Shown here in pieces: positions 56,389 through 64,000 of a DNA stretch of 64,000 bases; the stretch's first letter is position 1, and each line of letters starts with the position of its first letter. Below the pieces are notes generated by a model. It searched no databases. It saw only the letters and a list, made by a program, of their open reading frames with translations, and had not been told where the DNA came from. The position numbers and the translations under genes were made by a program. Source of the stretch: Hyphomicrobiales bacterium (GTDB taxonomy: Bacteria > Pseudomonadota > Alphaproteobacteria > Rhizobiales > Rhizobiaceae); assembly GCA_900469625.1 (NCBI GenBank), contig UBXV01000050.1:1-64000 (forward strand), given 5' to 3'.

Positions 56389-56685
56389 TCTTCAAAGATT
56401 GTCCTGTTACAAGACGTGCCAGCGCGGGGGCCCGGCGGCTGCCTGGTTACCTTGCCACAGGATTTAGTAAACCTTGAAGCGCGATACCATAGCCCATCGG
56501 GCCGAGGGTGCGGTTTTTTGTCGGAAAAATGACGTTTCTGCCGGTCCTGTGCCCCGCGGGCGCCATTCGTTGCCATTCCAGCCTGCGACGTTGCCCGGTG
56601 GCGGCCGTCTGAGTTGCGTCTGGTCAGTGACTGCCTTCCCGCCAAAAGCCGTCCGACGCGAGGCTGAGGAGGGATAAGGAGCAAC
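56389..56685. other. Intergenic region between the dnaK terminator and dnaJ
   Basis: About 300 bp with no recognisable gene. Because the dnaK terminator lies at its right end, it must hold a dnaJ promoter, but I see no confident -35/-10 pair on the minus strand. Confidence 0.5.
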
Positions 56686-56713
56686 AAAAAAGCCCGGGGT
56701 GACCCGGGCTTTT
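56686..56713 (-). terminator. Terminator after dnaK
   Basis: A perfect 11-bp stem AAAAGCCCGGG/CCCGGGCTTTT (56688-56698 and 56703-56713) with loop GTGA. The A-tract on the left gives a T-run on the minus-strand transcript, 21 bp after the dnaK stop. Confidence 0.93.
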
Positions 56714-56734
56714 CCGTCTCTAGCAGAGAGCGAC

Positions 56735-58657
56735 TTAGGCCGAACGCTTGCGGTCGTCTTCGTCGTTGACTTCTTCGTAGTCCGCATCGACGACATCGCC
56801 GTCACGGGCCGCGTCAGCGGCGGCATCCGCATGGGCGGCGTCCGTCTGCTGCGCTTCATAGATCGCCTGACCGAGCTTCATGGACACTTCCATCAGCGTG
56901 GCGGTCTTGGCCTTGATGTCTTCGGCATCAGGCTCGGACGCCTCGACGGCGGTCTTCAGCGCGGCAATGGCGTCGGAGATCGACTTGCGGTCGGCTTCCG
57001 AAACCTTGTCACCATAGTCCTTCAGCGACTTTTCCGAAGAATGGATCAGGCTTTCGGCCTGGTTCTTCGCTTCCACGCCTTCGCGGCGCTGCTTGTCGAC
57101 TTCGGCGTTTGCCTCGGCATCCTTGACCATCTTCTCGATGTCGGCGTCGGACAGACCACCGGATGCCTGGATGCGGATCTGGTGTTCCTTGCCCGTGCCC
57201 TTGTCCTTGGCCGAGACCTGCACGATGCCGTTGGCGTCGATGTCGAAGGTCACTTCGATCTGCGGCATGCCGCGCGGCGCCGGCGGAATGCCGACGAGGT
57301 CGAACTGGCCGAGCAGCTTGTTGTCGGCTGCCATTTCACGCTCGCCCTGGGAGACGCGGATCGTCACGGCCGACTGGTTGTCGTCGGCGGTCGAGAAGGT
57401 CTGCGACTTCTTGGTCGGGATCGTCGTGTTGCGTTCGATCAGGCGCGTGAAGACGCCACCAAGCGTTTCGATGCCGAGCGACAGCGGGGTCACGTCGAGC
57501 AAGAGAACGTCCTTGACGTCGCCCTGCAGAACGCCGGCCTGGATCGCAGCGCCCATGGCCACGACTTCATCCGGGTTCACGCCCTTGTGCGGCTCCTTGC
57601 CGAACAGCTGCTTGACCGTTTCCTGCACCTTCGGCATGCGGCTCATGCCGCCGACGAGAACGACTTCGTCGATCTCGGCAGCCGAAACGCCGGCATCCTT
57701 GAGGGCGGCCTTGCACGGCGCAACGGTGCGCTGGATCAGGTCGTCGACAAGCGCTTCGAACTTGGCGCGGGTCAGCTTCATCGTCAGGTGCTTCGGACCG
57801 GAAGCATCAGCCGTGATGAACGGCAGGTTGATTTCGGTCTGCTGCGACGAGGACAGCTCGATCTTGGCCTTTTCGGCCGCTTCCTTCAGGCGCTGAAGAG
57901 CGAGCTTGTCGTTCTTCAGGTCGATGCCCTGTTCCTTCTTGAACTCGCCGGCAAGGTACTGGACCAGACGCATGTCGAAGTCTTCGCCGCCGAGGAAGGT
58001 GTCGCCGTTGGTCGACTTCACTTCGAAGACGCCGTCGCCGATTTCGAGAACCGAGATATCAAAGGTGCCGCCGCCAAGGTCGTAGACGGCGATCGTCTTG
58101 CCGTCCTTCTTGTCGAGGCCGTAGGCGAGCGCGGCTGCGGTCGGCTCGTTGATGATGCGCAGCACTTCAAGGCCGGCGATCTTGCCGGCATCCTTGGTTG
58201 CCTGGCGCTGAGCGTCGTTGAAGTAGGCCGGAACGGTGATGACGGCCTTTTCGACCTTTTCACCGAGGTAGGACTCGGCCGTTTCCTTCATCTTCTGAAG
58301 GATCATGGCGGAGATCTGCGACGGCGAGTAGTCCTTGCCGTGTGCTTCAACCCAGGCGTCGCCATTGTCGGCCTTGGTGATCTTGTAAGGAACCATGTCC
58401 TTGTCTTTTTGCGTGGTCGGGTCCTGGAAGGTCCGGCCGATCAGGCGCTTGATCGCAAAAAGCGTGTTTTCAGGGTTGGTGACCGCCTGGCGCTTGGCCG
58501 GCTGGCCAACGAGACGTTCGCCGTCTTCGCTGAATGCCACCATCGAGGGGGTCGTGCGCGCGCCCTCGGCATTTTCGATGACCTTCGCATCTTTTCCGTC
58601 CATGACGGCGACGCAGGAGTTGGTCGTTCCCAAGTCAATACCAATTACTTTAGCCAT
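56735..58657 (-). CDS. dnaK: Chaperone protein DnaK (Hsp70)
   Basis: ATP-dependent chaperone, 640 aa. The ATPase domain opens with [18 protein letters not shown] and has [17 protein letters not shown] and [13 protein letters not shown]. The linker and beta-sandwich start at [17 protein letters not shown], and the helical lid ends in a charged tail. It has a strong promoter upstream and its own terminator, and is flanked by dnaJ and a PBP gene. Confidence 0.98.
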   Translation of the reverse strand: MAKVIGIDLGTTNSCVAVMDGKDAKVIENAEGARTTPSMVAFSEDGERLVGQPAKRQAVTNPENTLFAIKRLIGRTFQDPTTQKDKDMVPYKITKADNGDAWVEAHGKDYSPSQISAMILQKMKETAESYLGEKVEKAVITVPAYFNDAQRQATKDAGKIAGLEVLRIINEPTAAALAYGLDKKDGKTIAVYDLGGGTFDISVLEIGDGVFEVKSTNGDTFLGGEDFDMRLVQYLAGEFKKEQGIDLKNDKLALQRLKEAAEKAKIELSSSQQTEINLPFITADASGPKHLTMKLTRAKFEALVDDLIQRTVAPCKAALKDAGVSAAEIDEVVLVGGMSRMPKVQETVKQLFGKEPHKGVNPDEVVAMGAAIQAGVLQGDVKDVLLLDVTPLSLGIETLGGVFTRLIERNTTIPTKKSQTFSTADDNQSAVTIRVSQGEREMAADNKLLGQFDLVGIPPAPRGMPQIEVTFDIDANGIVQVSAKDKGTGKEHQIRIQASGGLSDADIEKMVKDAEANAEVDKQRREGVEAKNQAESLIHSSEKSLKDYGDKVSEADRKSISDAIAALKTAVEASEPDAEDIKAKTATLMEVSMKLGQAIYEAQQTDAAHADAAADAARDGDVVDADYEEVNDEDDRKRSA

Positions 58658-58768
58658 GTCGTTCTCTCCTTGCAGCGGACTGTCGGAACCCGGTCAGGCA
58701 TTCGTGAGACAGCCCCTAACGGGATGGTCTTAGGATTTCTTCGCAGCGGTGGCTGCGCCGATGCGGCG

Positions 58769-58797
58769 TATATAAGGACCGGCGTTTCGGACTGCAA
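58769..58797 (-). promoter_or_regulatory. dnaK promoter
   Basis: On the minus strand TTGCAG (plus coordinates 58792-58797) and TATATA (58769-58774) are 17 bp apart, and the flanks read CCTTGCAG and CCTTATATA. This fits a sigma-70 promoter and also resembles the alphaproteobacterial heat-shock (RpoH) pattern CTTG-N-CCTTATAT. It leaves a leader of about 105 nt before dnaK. Confidence 0.6.
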
Positions 58798-58918
58798 GGC
58801 ATTCTGGGGGCCGATTGGGGGCAAAAGCAAGCCTGCGTTTGGCGCGCGGCACACAATAGCCGCCCCGCCTGTCGTCGGGGTGGCGCGCAAACGGCGGGAA
58901 GGCGCCGTTTGCACCGCC

Positions 58919-61156
58919 TCAGCCGCCGGTCAGGATGTCGAAAAGCGTGGTTCGCTTGGTGGCGCCGGTGGTCTGACCGACATCGGCTGGCGGCACCATG
59001 CCGCCGTTGCCGTCGGGAAGGGGGCGGGTCTGGTCAACGGCGATCGAGCCGTCGACGCCGACAGGCGGAGCGGGAAATGCGTCCGGATCTCCTGACATGA
59101 CGTCGCCCGTCGCGGCAGGCGGTGCGCCGCCTTCATCGAAGACCGGCTGTACCCCCGTGGTGCCGAACAGCGGCGAGGGCGAAAGCCCCTCATGCGCGGC
59201 CAGCATGTAGTCGTGCCAGGCCCTGGCAGGCAGACCGCCGCCGGTCACCTTTTTCATCGACTTGCCGTCGTCGTTGCCGAACCAGACGCCGGTCGTCAGG
59301 TTGGAGGTGTAGCCGACGAAGAGCGCGTCGCGGAACGATTGGGTGGTCCCGGTCTTGCCGGCGGCTTCCCATCCCTTCAGCTGCGCCTTCTTGCCGGTGC
59401 CGTTGGTCAGCACCCGCACCATCATCTGGTTCATTTCGCTGACGATGGCCGGGTCGAGAACGCGCGGCGGGTTGTCGTAGGTATTTTCGTAGAGCACCGT
59501 GCCGTCGGCCTTGGAAATCCGGCGGATGACATGCGGCGTCGCCTTGAAGCCGCCGTTCATGAACGGGGCATAGGCAGACGTCAGTTCGACCAGGCTCACT
59601 TCCGAGGTTCCGAGCGCGATCGAGGCATTGGCCTGCATCTCGGAATCGATGCCGAGACGGTGCGCGACCTTGACCACGTTCTGCGGGCCGACCTCCATCA
59701 CCAGCTGGGCTGCGATGGTGTTCAGCGAATTGGCAAGCGCATCGGCAAGCGTGACTTCGCCACGGTATTTCTGGTCGTAGTTTTCCGGCGTCCAGTTGCC
59801 GATCCGGACCGGGCCGTCGTTGCGGACCGACATCGGCGTGCGACCGATCTCGAGCGCGGCCGCATAGACGAAGGGCTTGAAGGCAGAGCCTGGCTGGCGC
59901 TTGGCCTTGGAGGCGCGGTCGAACTGGCTCTCGGCATAGTCCTTGCCGCCGACGAGCGCGCGGATGGCGCCCGTGCCGTCGATCGACACCAGGGCTGCCT
60001 GCGAGGCGTCGAGCTTCTTGCCGTCGCCGTCAAGCGTGGCGCTGATCGCCTCTTCCGCCTTCTTTTCCAGGTTGAGGTCGATGGTGGTGTCGACGATCAG
60101 GTCTTCCTTGATTTCGCCGATCATGCCGGGAAGCTGGTCCATCACCATGTCGGCGACATAGTGTTCGGCGCCCGACCAGTAGCTCTTGGCCTTGGTCGGC
60201 GTCTGCGACATGGCCGTCTTGATCTCGCTGTCGGTGACGAAGCCTTCCTCGCGCATGGCGCCGAGAACGACCTGGGCGCGCTCTTCCGCGGCCTTCGGGT
60301 CGCGGGCGGGCGAGAGGCGCGAGGGCGCCTTCAAAAGGCCGGCGAGCAGGGCTGCCTCGCCGAGGTTCACGTCGCGCGCCGACTTGTTGAAATAGCGCCG
60401 CGAAGCAGCCTCGACGCCATAGGCGTTCGAGCCGAAGAACACCCGGTTGAGATACATCGCCAGGATCTGGTCCTTGGAGTATTTCTGCTCGAGCCAGAAG
60501 GCGAGCAGCACTTCCTGGACCTTGCGCTCGAGCGTGCGGTCGGGTGACAGGAACAGGTTCTTGGCCAGCTGCTGGGTCAGCGTCGAGCCGCCCTGGACCA
60601 TGCGGCCGGTGGTGACGTTGGTCAGCATGGCGCGTGCAAGCCCCAGCGGGTCGACGCCGAAATGCGAATAGAACCGCCGGTCCTCGATGGCGATGACGGC
60701 CTGCGGGATGTAGGGCGACATGTTTTCAAGCGAAAGCGCTTCGCCACCGGTGGTGCCGCGATTGGCGATATCGTCGCCATTGACCGCAAGGATCTTGACG
60801 TTGGGCGGGCGCTCGGGGATCGACCAGCTTTCCGCGCTCGGCATGCGCGCGCCGTAATAGAGCACGAGACCGCCGACGCCCATGGCGCCCCAGATGCCGA
60901 TGACGATGCACCAGTAGAAGAGGGTGCGCACCAGGCCGATGAAGCCGCCGCCGCCACCGGAGTTGCGGCGCGATCCACCGCGCTTGTTTTTCTGTGCCTT
61001 CTTCCTCGGCTGGGAAGCCTGTTTACTACGGACTGGCTTGCGGCCGCCGCCGGTCACGCGATCGCTGGCCTCGATGCGAAAATCGTCGTCATCGTCATCG
61101 GCGCTGTTGCCGAAGGAAGGCTCGATCCGTTGTCCTGACTTGCCGCTTGCTGCCAT
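58919..61156 (-). CDS. Class A penicillin-binding protein 1A (transglycosylase/transpeptidase)
   Basis: Bifunctional peptidoglycan synthase, 745 aa. An Asp- and Lys/Arg-rich cytoplasmic tail of about 70 residues precedes one membrane helix (TLFYWCIVIGIWGAMGVGGL). The glycosyltransferase motif EDRRFYSHFGVD has catalytic E158. Transpeptidase motifs are SAFK (S424), SLN, and KTGTT (K601). The C terminus has a Pro/Gly-rich, probably disordered tail. It is the gene upstream of dnaK on the same strand, and a perfect CtrA-type site lies about 140 bp before its start. Confidence 0.93.
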   Translation of the reverse strand: MAASGKSGQRIEPSFGNSADDDDDDFRIEASDRVTGGGRKPVRSKQASQPRKKAQKNKRGGSRRNSGGGGGFIGLVRTLFYWCIVIGIWGAMGVGGLVLYYGARMPSAESWSIPERPPNVKILAVNGDDIANRGTTGGEALSLENMSPYIPQAVIAIEDRRFYSHFGVDPLGLARAMLTNVTTGRMVQGGSTLTQQLAKNLFLSPDRTLERKVQEVLLAFWLEQKYSKDQILAMYLNRVFFGSNAYGVEAASRRYFNKSARDVNLGEAALLAGLLKAPSRLSPARDPKAAEERAQVVLGAMREEGFVTDSEIKTAMSQTPTKAKSYWSGAEHYVADMVMDQLPGMIGEIKEDLIVDTTIDLNLEKKAEEAISATLDGDGKKLDASQAALVSIDGTGAIRALVGGKDYAESQFDRASKAKRQPGSAFKPFVYAAALEIGRTPMSVRNDGPVRIGNWTPENYDQKYRGEVTLADALANSLNTIAAQLVMEVGPQNVVKVAHRLGIDSEMQANASIALGTSEVSLVELTSAYAPFMNGGFKATPHVIRRISKADGTVLYENTYDNPPRVLDPAIVSEMNQMMVRVLTNGTGKKAQLKGWEAAGKTGTTQSFRDALFVGYTSNLTTGVWFGNDDGKSMKKVTGGGLPARAWHDYMLAAHEGLSPSPLFGTTGVQPVFDEGGAPPAATGDVMSGDPDAFPAPPVGVDGSIAVDQTRPLPDGNGGMVPPADVGQTTGATKRTTLFDILTGG

Positions 61157-61467
61157 GCCGTTTGGATTTACCCTTCATGCCGCATCGCGGGCGACGAGCC
61201 GCTCGCCCCAGCGGCGAACGCACTCTCAAGGGCTGGGAGGAATTGCTCTATCGACCCGCCACGGCGATGCGGTGAACTTTAAATGCGGCAATTTAAGGGG
61301 GCGTTAAAAACCGGTTTGTCAAATATGCATGGTCTTCAACAGCTTGGCCGATACGCAGCCCTGCCACCCTGCCAGTCGTTGGCCCTGCGGGTGCCATCGG
61401 CGCGCGACGGGTTGCCGGCGCGGCCGGGTATTCATGACCCTGATTTGCCCCGTCGTCTCTGTGGGGC
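61157..61467. other. Intergenic region upstream of PBP1A
   Basis: About 310 bp without a recognisable gene. The right part is GC-rich; the middle (61280-61325) is AT-rich and holds a CtrA-type site. A TTGACA on the minus strand (about 61314-61319) has no well-spaced -10 element. Confidence 0.5.
61293..61307. promoter_or_regulatory. CtrA-type binding site upstream of PBP1A
   Basis: TTAA-GGGGGCG-TTAA (61293-61307) is an exact TTAA-N7-TTAA match to the CtrA consensus; the motif reads the same way on both strands. It lies 137 bp upstream of the PBP1A start. CtrA is the cell-cycle master regulator of alphaproteobacteria, so cell-cycle control of this wall synthase is plausible. Confidence 0.6.
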
Positions 61468-61677
61468 CTATTCGGCGGTTCTTTCGTGCTGCACGATCCG
61501 ACCGGTCTTCTTCAGAAGGACCGTTTCCTCGGGTGCCGGCTGGCTGTCCTTGGTGATGCTGGCGGTCGTCGTCGTCGTGTCGATCGCCGCGTTGGTCTTG
61601 GCGTGATAGGCGCATTCGGCGAATGCCATGGAGGCAGACAGGCCGACTGCGGCCACAGCCACAAGAAGCATCTTCAT
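61468..61677 (-). CDS. Small exported protein of unknown function
   Basis: A 69-aa protein. The start at 61677 has AGGAG 7 nt upstream and gives a signal peptide (MLLVAVAAVGLSASMAFAEC). The mature part is polar, opening with ECAYHAK and a Thr-rich run (IDTTTTTASITK), with one Cys and a basic end. Similar short Cys-Ala-Tyr-His secreted proteins are known to me from other Rhizobiaceae annotations, without function. Confidence 0.72.
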   Translation of the reverse strand: MKMLLVAVAAVGLSASMAFAECAYHAKTNAAIDTTTTTASITKDSQPAPEETVLLKKTGRIVQHERTAE

Positions 61678-61791
61678 GATCTTCTCCTTTTCGCTCAACG
61701 CCGAAATCCTACGCCTCGACGGGGTTTGCCCGAAATCACGTTTCTGTTTGCCGCTTCGATGCGAGGCCGCAAGGCCGTTCGAAGGCGAGTG

Positions 61792-62142
61792 CTACTCGAT
61801 CGAGGTCCGGAGCGGCGTTTCGCCGACGAGCCTTGCCTGTTTGCCCGGGTCTGGATTGGTATAGTCGTAAAGCCATTGGCTGTAGGGCATGCGCAGCAGC
61901 ACCGAATTGACCAACCTGTTGGTGGCGACCGCGTCGCAGTCGCGCGCCGGATGCGCCTGTCGGGTACACAGCGCCTGAGGGCTATCGACCAGGCGATAGC
62001 CGTGGCCTTGAAAGACCAGTGCCGTCATCGCCGCCAACTTGTTCGGACCGGGCGGCAGGACGACAACGCGCAGGCTGGCAAGCCAGGTTGCCAGGATTAC
62101 CAGGACGATCATCGCGGTCGGGATCTGGAGCAAAAGTTTCAT
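61792..62142 (-). CDS. Small membrane-anchored hypothetical protein
   Basis: A 116-aa protein from the ATG at 62142; the frame is open to 62175 and no good ribosome site decides. It has one N-terminal hydrophobic segment (LLLQIPTAMIVLVILATWLAS) followed by a polar domain with two Cys (ALCTRQAHPARDC) that could form a disulfide in the periplasm. I do not recognise the family. It diverges from the small RNA promoter region. Confidence 0.6.
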   Translation of the reverse strand: MKLLLQIPTAMIVLVILATWLASLRVVVLPPGPNKLAAMTALVFQGHGYRLVDSPQALCTRQAHPARDCDAVATNRLVNSVLLRMPYSQWLYDYTNPDPGKQARLVGETPLRTSIE

Positions 62143-62345
62143 GGGAGGATCTGCCGTTCCTGAGTGCAACGGCATCTAGAGAACCACAGCGCGTCGACAT
62201 GTCGACAGAGATGTGTTCTTTCACATCAAATATCATGGGTTGTGGTTTACAACCTGTAATATTAGTCGGCCATTATGCACTGCAATCTGCGGCCGGCGAA
62301 AGAGCCGAAATCGGCAATTCATGGTGCAACGCAGCAATTCCACCC
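62143..62345. other. Intergenic region upstream of the small RNA
   Basis: About 200 bp with no gene recognised. Its left part is AT-rich and contains the dyad GGTTGT-GGTTT-ACAACC at 62238-62254. The right part may contain the conserved activation region of the small RNA promoter. Confidence 0.5.
62238..62254. promoter_or_regulatory. Inverted repeat upstream of the small RNA
   Basis: GGTTGT-GGTTT-ACAACC is a perfect 6-bp dyad about 90 bp before the small RNA -35 element and 96 bp before the divergent small-protein start. It could be an operator for either transcript. Confidence 0.4.
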
Positions 62346-62374
62346 TTGAAAATATTGCGGCGCATGATTATTAT
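62346..62374 (+). promoter_or_regulatory. Promoter of the NfeR1-type small RNA
   Basis: TTGAAA (62346-62351) and TATTAT (62369-62374) are 17 bp apart, close to the sigma-70 consensus. Transcription would start around 62381-62385, immediately before the first hairpin. Confidence 0.75.
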
Positions 62375-62381
62375 ACGACTT

Positions 62382-62497
62382 ATCGAAGCGCTGCACCTCC
62401 TCCCGCGGCGCCCGATGTGGATCGGTGGCACTCCTCCTCCCAGTCACCGGTCAAGTTTGAGAGCTCCGTGCACCTCCTCCCGCACGGAGCTCTTTTC
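62382..62497 (+). ncRNA. nfeR1: Alpha-r14 family trans-acting small RNA (NfeR1/Smr14C2-like)
   Basis: About 115 nt, folding into three hairpins. Stem 1: GCGCTGC/GCGGCGC (62388-62394, 62405-62411). Stem 2: CGGTGGC/GTCACCG (62423-62429, 62443-62449). Stem 3: AGAGCTCCGTGC/GCACGGAGCTCT (62460-62471, 62482-62493), which with TTTT is the terminator. Each loop contains the same CCTCCTCCC (62396-62404, 62433-62441, 62473-62481), complementary to Shine-Dalgarno sequences. Three identical unpaired anti-Shine-Dalgarno motifs are the known hallmark of NfeR1 of Sinorhizobium meliloti, which represses ABC transporter mRNAs and affects osmoadaptation and nodulation. The exact 5' end is inferred from the promoter. 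Confidence 0.88.
62460..62496 (+). terminator. Terminator of the small RNA
   Basis: A perfect 12-bp stem with a 10-nt loop, followed by TTTT. The loop also carries the third anti-Shine-Dalgarno motif, so the terminator hairpin is itself a seed region. Confidence 0.93.
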
Positions 62498-62669
62498 ATT
62501 TCCGGTCCTGGCAGAAGTCACGGTCTGGCGCGAAATCATGGTCGCCCGGCGCGAGGCAAACCTGCCACCGGTCTCTCCGGCAATATCGATATTTTCGCGA
62601 ATCCTGCTATGGCTTCGCCTTGATGTTGTGCTCGGCTGGCCTCCCCGAAAGCCGATGAGGAGGAATTCG

Positions 62670-63161
62670 ATGAAGTTTCCGTCCGCCGCGGTGCTGGTGT
62701 TTTCAACGCTTGCAATCGTGAATTCAGATGCTCTGGCGCAGGACAACGTCGCCTATGTCGACGATCGCTCCGACGGCGCGGCCGTCGTGCGCTCGCTCTA
62801 CAACGCCATCAATCGCAAGGAATATGCCCGCGCCTACGGCTATTTCGGCGAGACGAAACCGGCCGGCGGCTACAAGGCGTTCACGCGCGGCTACGAGCGC
62901 ACCGTTGCGGTCGAGGTCAAGCTTGGCAAGGTCAAGACCGAGGCGGGCGCCGGCAGCATCTATTCGGCAGTGCCGGTCGCGGTCAAATCGATCGAGCAGC
63001 GTTCAAGGGTCCGGTTCTTCGCCGGCTGCTACGTCACCCGGATCATCAATCCATCGCTTCAGGTGCCGCCGTTCACACCCTACCAGATCGAAGCGGCACG
63101 CCTGAAGGAAGTGAAGGGGCCGCTCGACGCAGCCCTTCCGACCGTCTGCAACGCACCGTGA
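62670..63161 (+). CDS. Exported protein of unknown function
   Basis: A 163-aa protein; the start at 62670 has a strong GAGGAGG 6 nt upstream. A signal peptide (AAVLVFSTLAIVNSDALAQ) is followed by a compact domain: DGAAVVRSLYNAINRKEYARAY, a pattern seen in NTF2-like or DUF-type periplasmic proteins, then VRFFAGCYVTRIINPSLQ and a C-terminal Cys (TVCNAP), so Cys-Cys bonding is possible. I do not recognise a named family. Its ribosome site is complementary to the small RNA loops. Confidence 0.75.
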   Translation: MKFPSAAVLVFSTLAIVNSDALAQDNVAYVDDRSDGAAVVRSLYNAINRKEYARAYGYFGETKPAGGYKAFTRGYERTVAVEVKLGKVKTEAGAGSIYSAVPVAVKSIEQRSRVRFFAGCYVTRIINPSLQVPPFTPYQIEAARLKEVKGPLDAALPTVCNAP

Positions 63162-63180
63162 CGAACGTGCCGGTTGTCCG

Positions 63181-64000
63181 CTACTGAAGCGGCCCGCGCC
63201 GGTCGGCCAGGAATCGCGAGCGCTCGAACACCAGGATGACGCCAAGCGCCATGATGAATGGGATGAGGAGGTAGAGGATCCGGAAAATCGCCAGTGCCGC
63301 CAGCACGTCGGCCGGGTTCATTTCCGGCAGGGCGGCGATGAAGACGAGCTCCAGTACGCCGAGACCGCCAGGCGCATGCGACAAGAGTGCCGCCGAGAAA
63401 GACGCCAGGAAAATCCCCAGAATGACGATGAAACCCGGGTTTCCGGCCTCCGGCAGGGCGAAATAGATGATCCCCGCTGCGCCGATCAGCTCCACCGGTG
63501 CGATGACCAGCTGCCTGAGCACGATGGCGGGCTTGGGATAATGCAGCTGGAACCAGCGGGTCCGGATCGAAGGCAGGCCGACAAGGCTGCCGATCAGATA
63601 GAGCGCGATCACCACCAGGATCAGCACGCCCGTCGTCAGCGACATCTCGACCGGCAGGAACTCGGCGAAACGCTCAATGATCTCCGGCTTCACCAGAAGC
63701 ACGATCGCAGACAGCATCAGCGTGCCGAGCGCGAAGGTGAAGGAGCAGAAGGCGACGAGCACGCCGACTTCGCCTGCCGTCAGCCCCTTCGATCGATAGG
63801 CCCGGTAGCGCACGACCGCGCCTGAGAACACCGAGGCGCCGAGATTGTGCGAGAGTGCATAGGTGGTGAACGAGCAGACGGTGATGAACCAAAGTGAGAT
63901 GCGATGGCCCAGGTGATCCAGCGCCAGCTTGTCGTAGCCGGCAAGCGCCGCATAGGCGACCAGCGTCGCCCCGATCGCCAGAAGCCAGCTTTTTAGCGAA
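63181..64000 (-). CDS. UPF0104/YbhN-type integral membrane protein (5' end outside window)
   Basis: The frame is open from the stop at 63181 to the window edge, so at least 270 residues of a larger protein are present. About seven hydrophobic helices are visible, with the family motifs NLGASVFSGAVVRYRAY and LLSHAPGGLGVLELVFIAALPE typical of the lysylphosphatidylglycerol synthase membrane region (UPF0104). The catalytic aminoacyl-transfer domain of MprF lies C-terminal to this region in full enzymes and is absent, so this is a stand-alone membrane module, perhaps lipid-flipping. Confidence 0.83.
   Translation of the reverse strand, partial: SLKSWLLAIGATLVAYAALAGYDKLALDHLGHRISLWFITVCSFTTYALSHNLGASVFSGAVVRYRAYRSKGLTAGEVGVLVAFCSFTFALGTLMLSAIVLLVKPEIIERFAEFLPVEMSLTTGVLILVVIALYLIGSLVGLPSIRTRWFQLHYPKPAIVLRQLVIAPVELIGAAGIIYFALPEAGNPGFIVILGIFLASFSAALLSHAPGGLGVLELVFIAALPEMNPADVLAALAIFRILYLLIPFIMALGVILVFERSRFLADRRGPLQ

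Noticed and set aside
56699-59095. Very long plus-strand open frame (798 codons) opposite dnaK
   Set aside because: It is the antisense shadow of dnaK in GC-rich DNA with strong codon bias; composition is low-complexity-like and it crosses the dnaK terminator and promoter.
61300-61320. Minus-strand TTGACA before PBP1A as a sigma-70 promoter
   Set aside because: The nearest acceptable -10 (TTAAAT) would need a 20-bp spacer, so it is not a convincing promoter.

Overview
The window is a GC-rich, gene-dense chromosomal segment from an alphaproteobacterium of the Rhizobiaceae. Gene content and order (a nucleoside salvage block, a Tad/Cpa pilus locus, yejABEF, glk-dapB-gpmA, recF, orfA-pit, dnaJ-dnaK-PBP1a) fit Sinorhizobium/Ensifer best. 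Supporting marks are a RIME-like palindromic intergenic element, a PHO box in front of orfA-pit, CtrA-type sites and an alpha-r14 (NfeR1-type) small RNA. The taxon is inferred from recollection of gene order, not from a search.

Layout. 1-2.7 kb: a zinc/cadmium/lead P1B-ATPase behind a MerR-type operator, closed by a terminator. 2.7-12.7 kb: nucleoside uptake and salvage. An ABC importer (ATPase plus two permeases) is coupled to cdd, punA and deoA on the plus strand; upp, add and deoB lie on the minus strand, with a small membrane-anchored aspartic protease between them. 12.8-24.8 kb: a Tad/Flp pilus locus. pilA, cpaABCDEF and tadBC are on the plus strand; two TadE-type pseudopilins, a stand-alone secretin N-domain protein and a TadD-like TPR lipoprotein are on the minus strand. 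24.9-27.7 kb: an M17 aminopeptidase and a marR-nlpC/p60 pair. 27.8-34.6 kb: ghrA and the yejABEF peptide importer. 34.8-51.5 kb: housekeeping and metabolism (mepA, mgsA, glk, an MsbA-type exporter, dapB, gpmA, ada, nth, a tetR-VOC pair, adenosine kinase, a 2-hydroxyacid dehydrogenase, a ThiF/MoeB enzyme, recF, and orfA-pit). 51.6-54.9 kb: a beta-lactamase-like serine hydrolase and a divergent lysR-SDR pair. 55.2-61.2 kb: dnaJ, dnaK and a class A penicillin-binding protein. 61.4-64 kb: small exported proteins, the small RNA, and the start-truncated end of a UPF0104 membrane protein.

The genes cooperate in recognisable units. Imported nucleosides are deaminated and phosphorolysed; deoB converts the resulting pentose 1-phosphate to the 5-phosphate and upp salvages uracil. 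The pilus locus holds nearly a full Tad machine, including pilin, prepilin peptidase, secretin, ATPases and inner-membrane platform. OrfA-Pit is low-affinity phosphate uptake whose promoter is placed for PhoB repression.

I found no transposon, prophage, CRISPR array, tRNA or rRNA, and no new multigene system. The most notable non-obvious element is the small RNA at about 62.38-62.50 kb, whose three hairpin loops each carry the same anti-Shine-Dalgarno motif.
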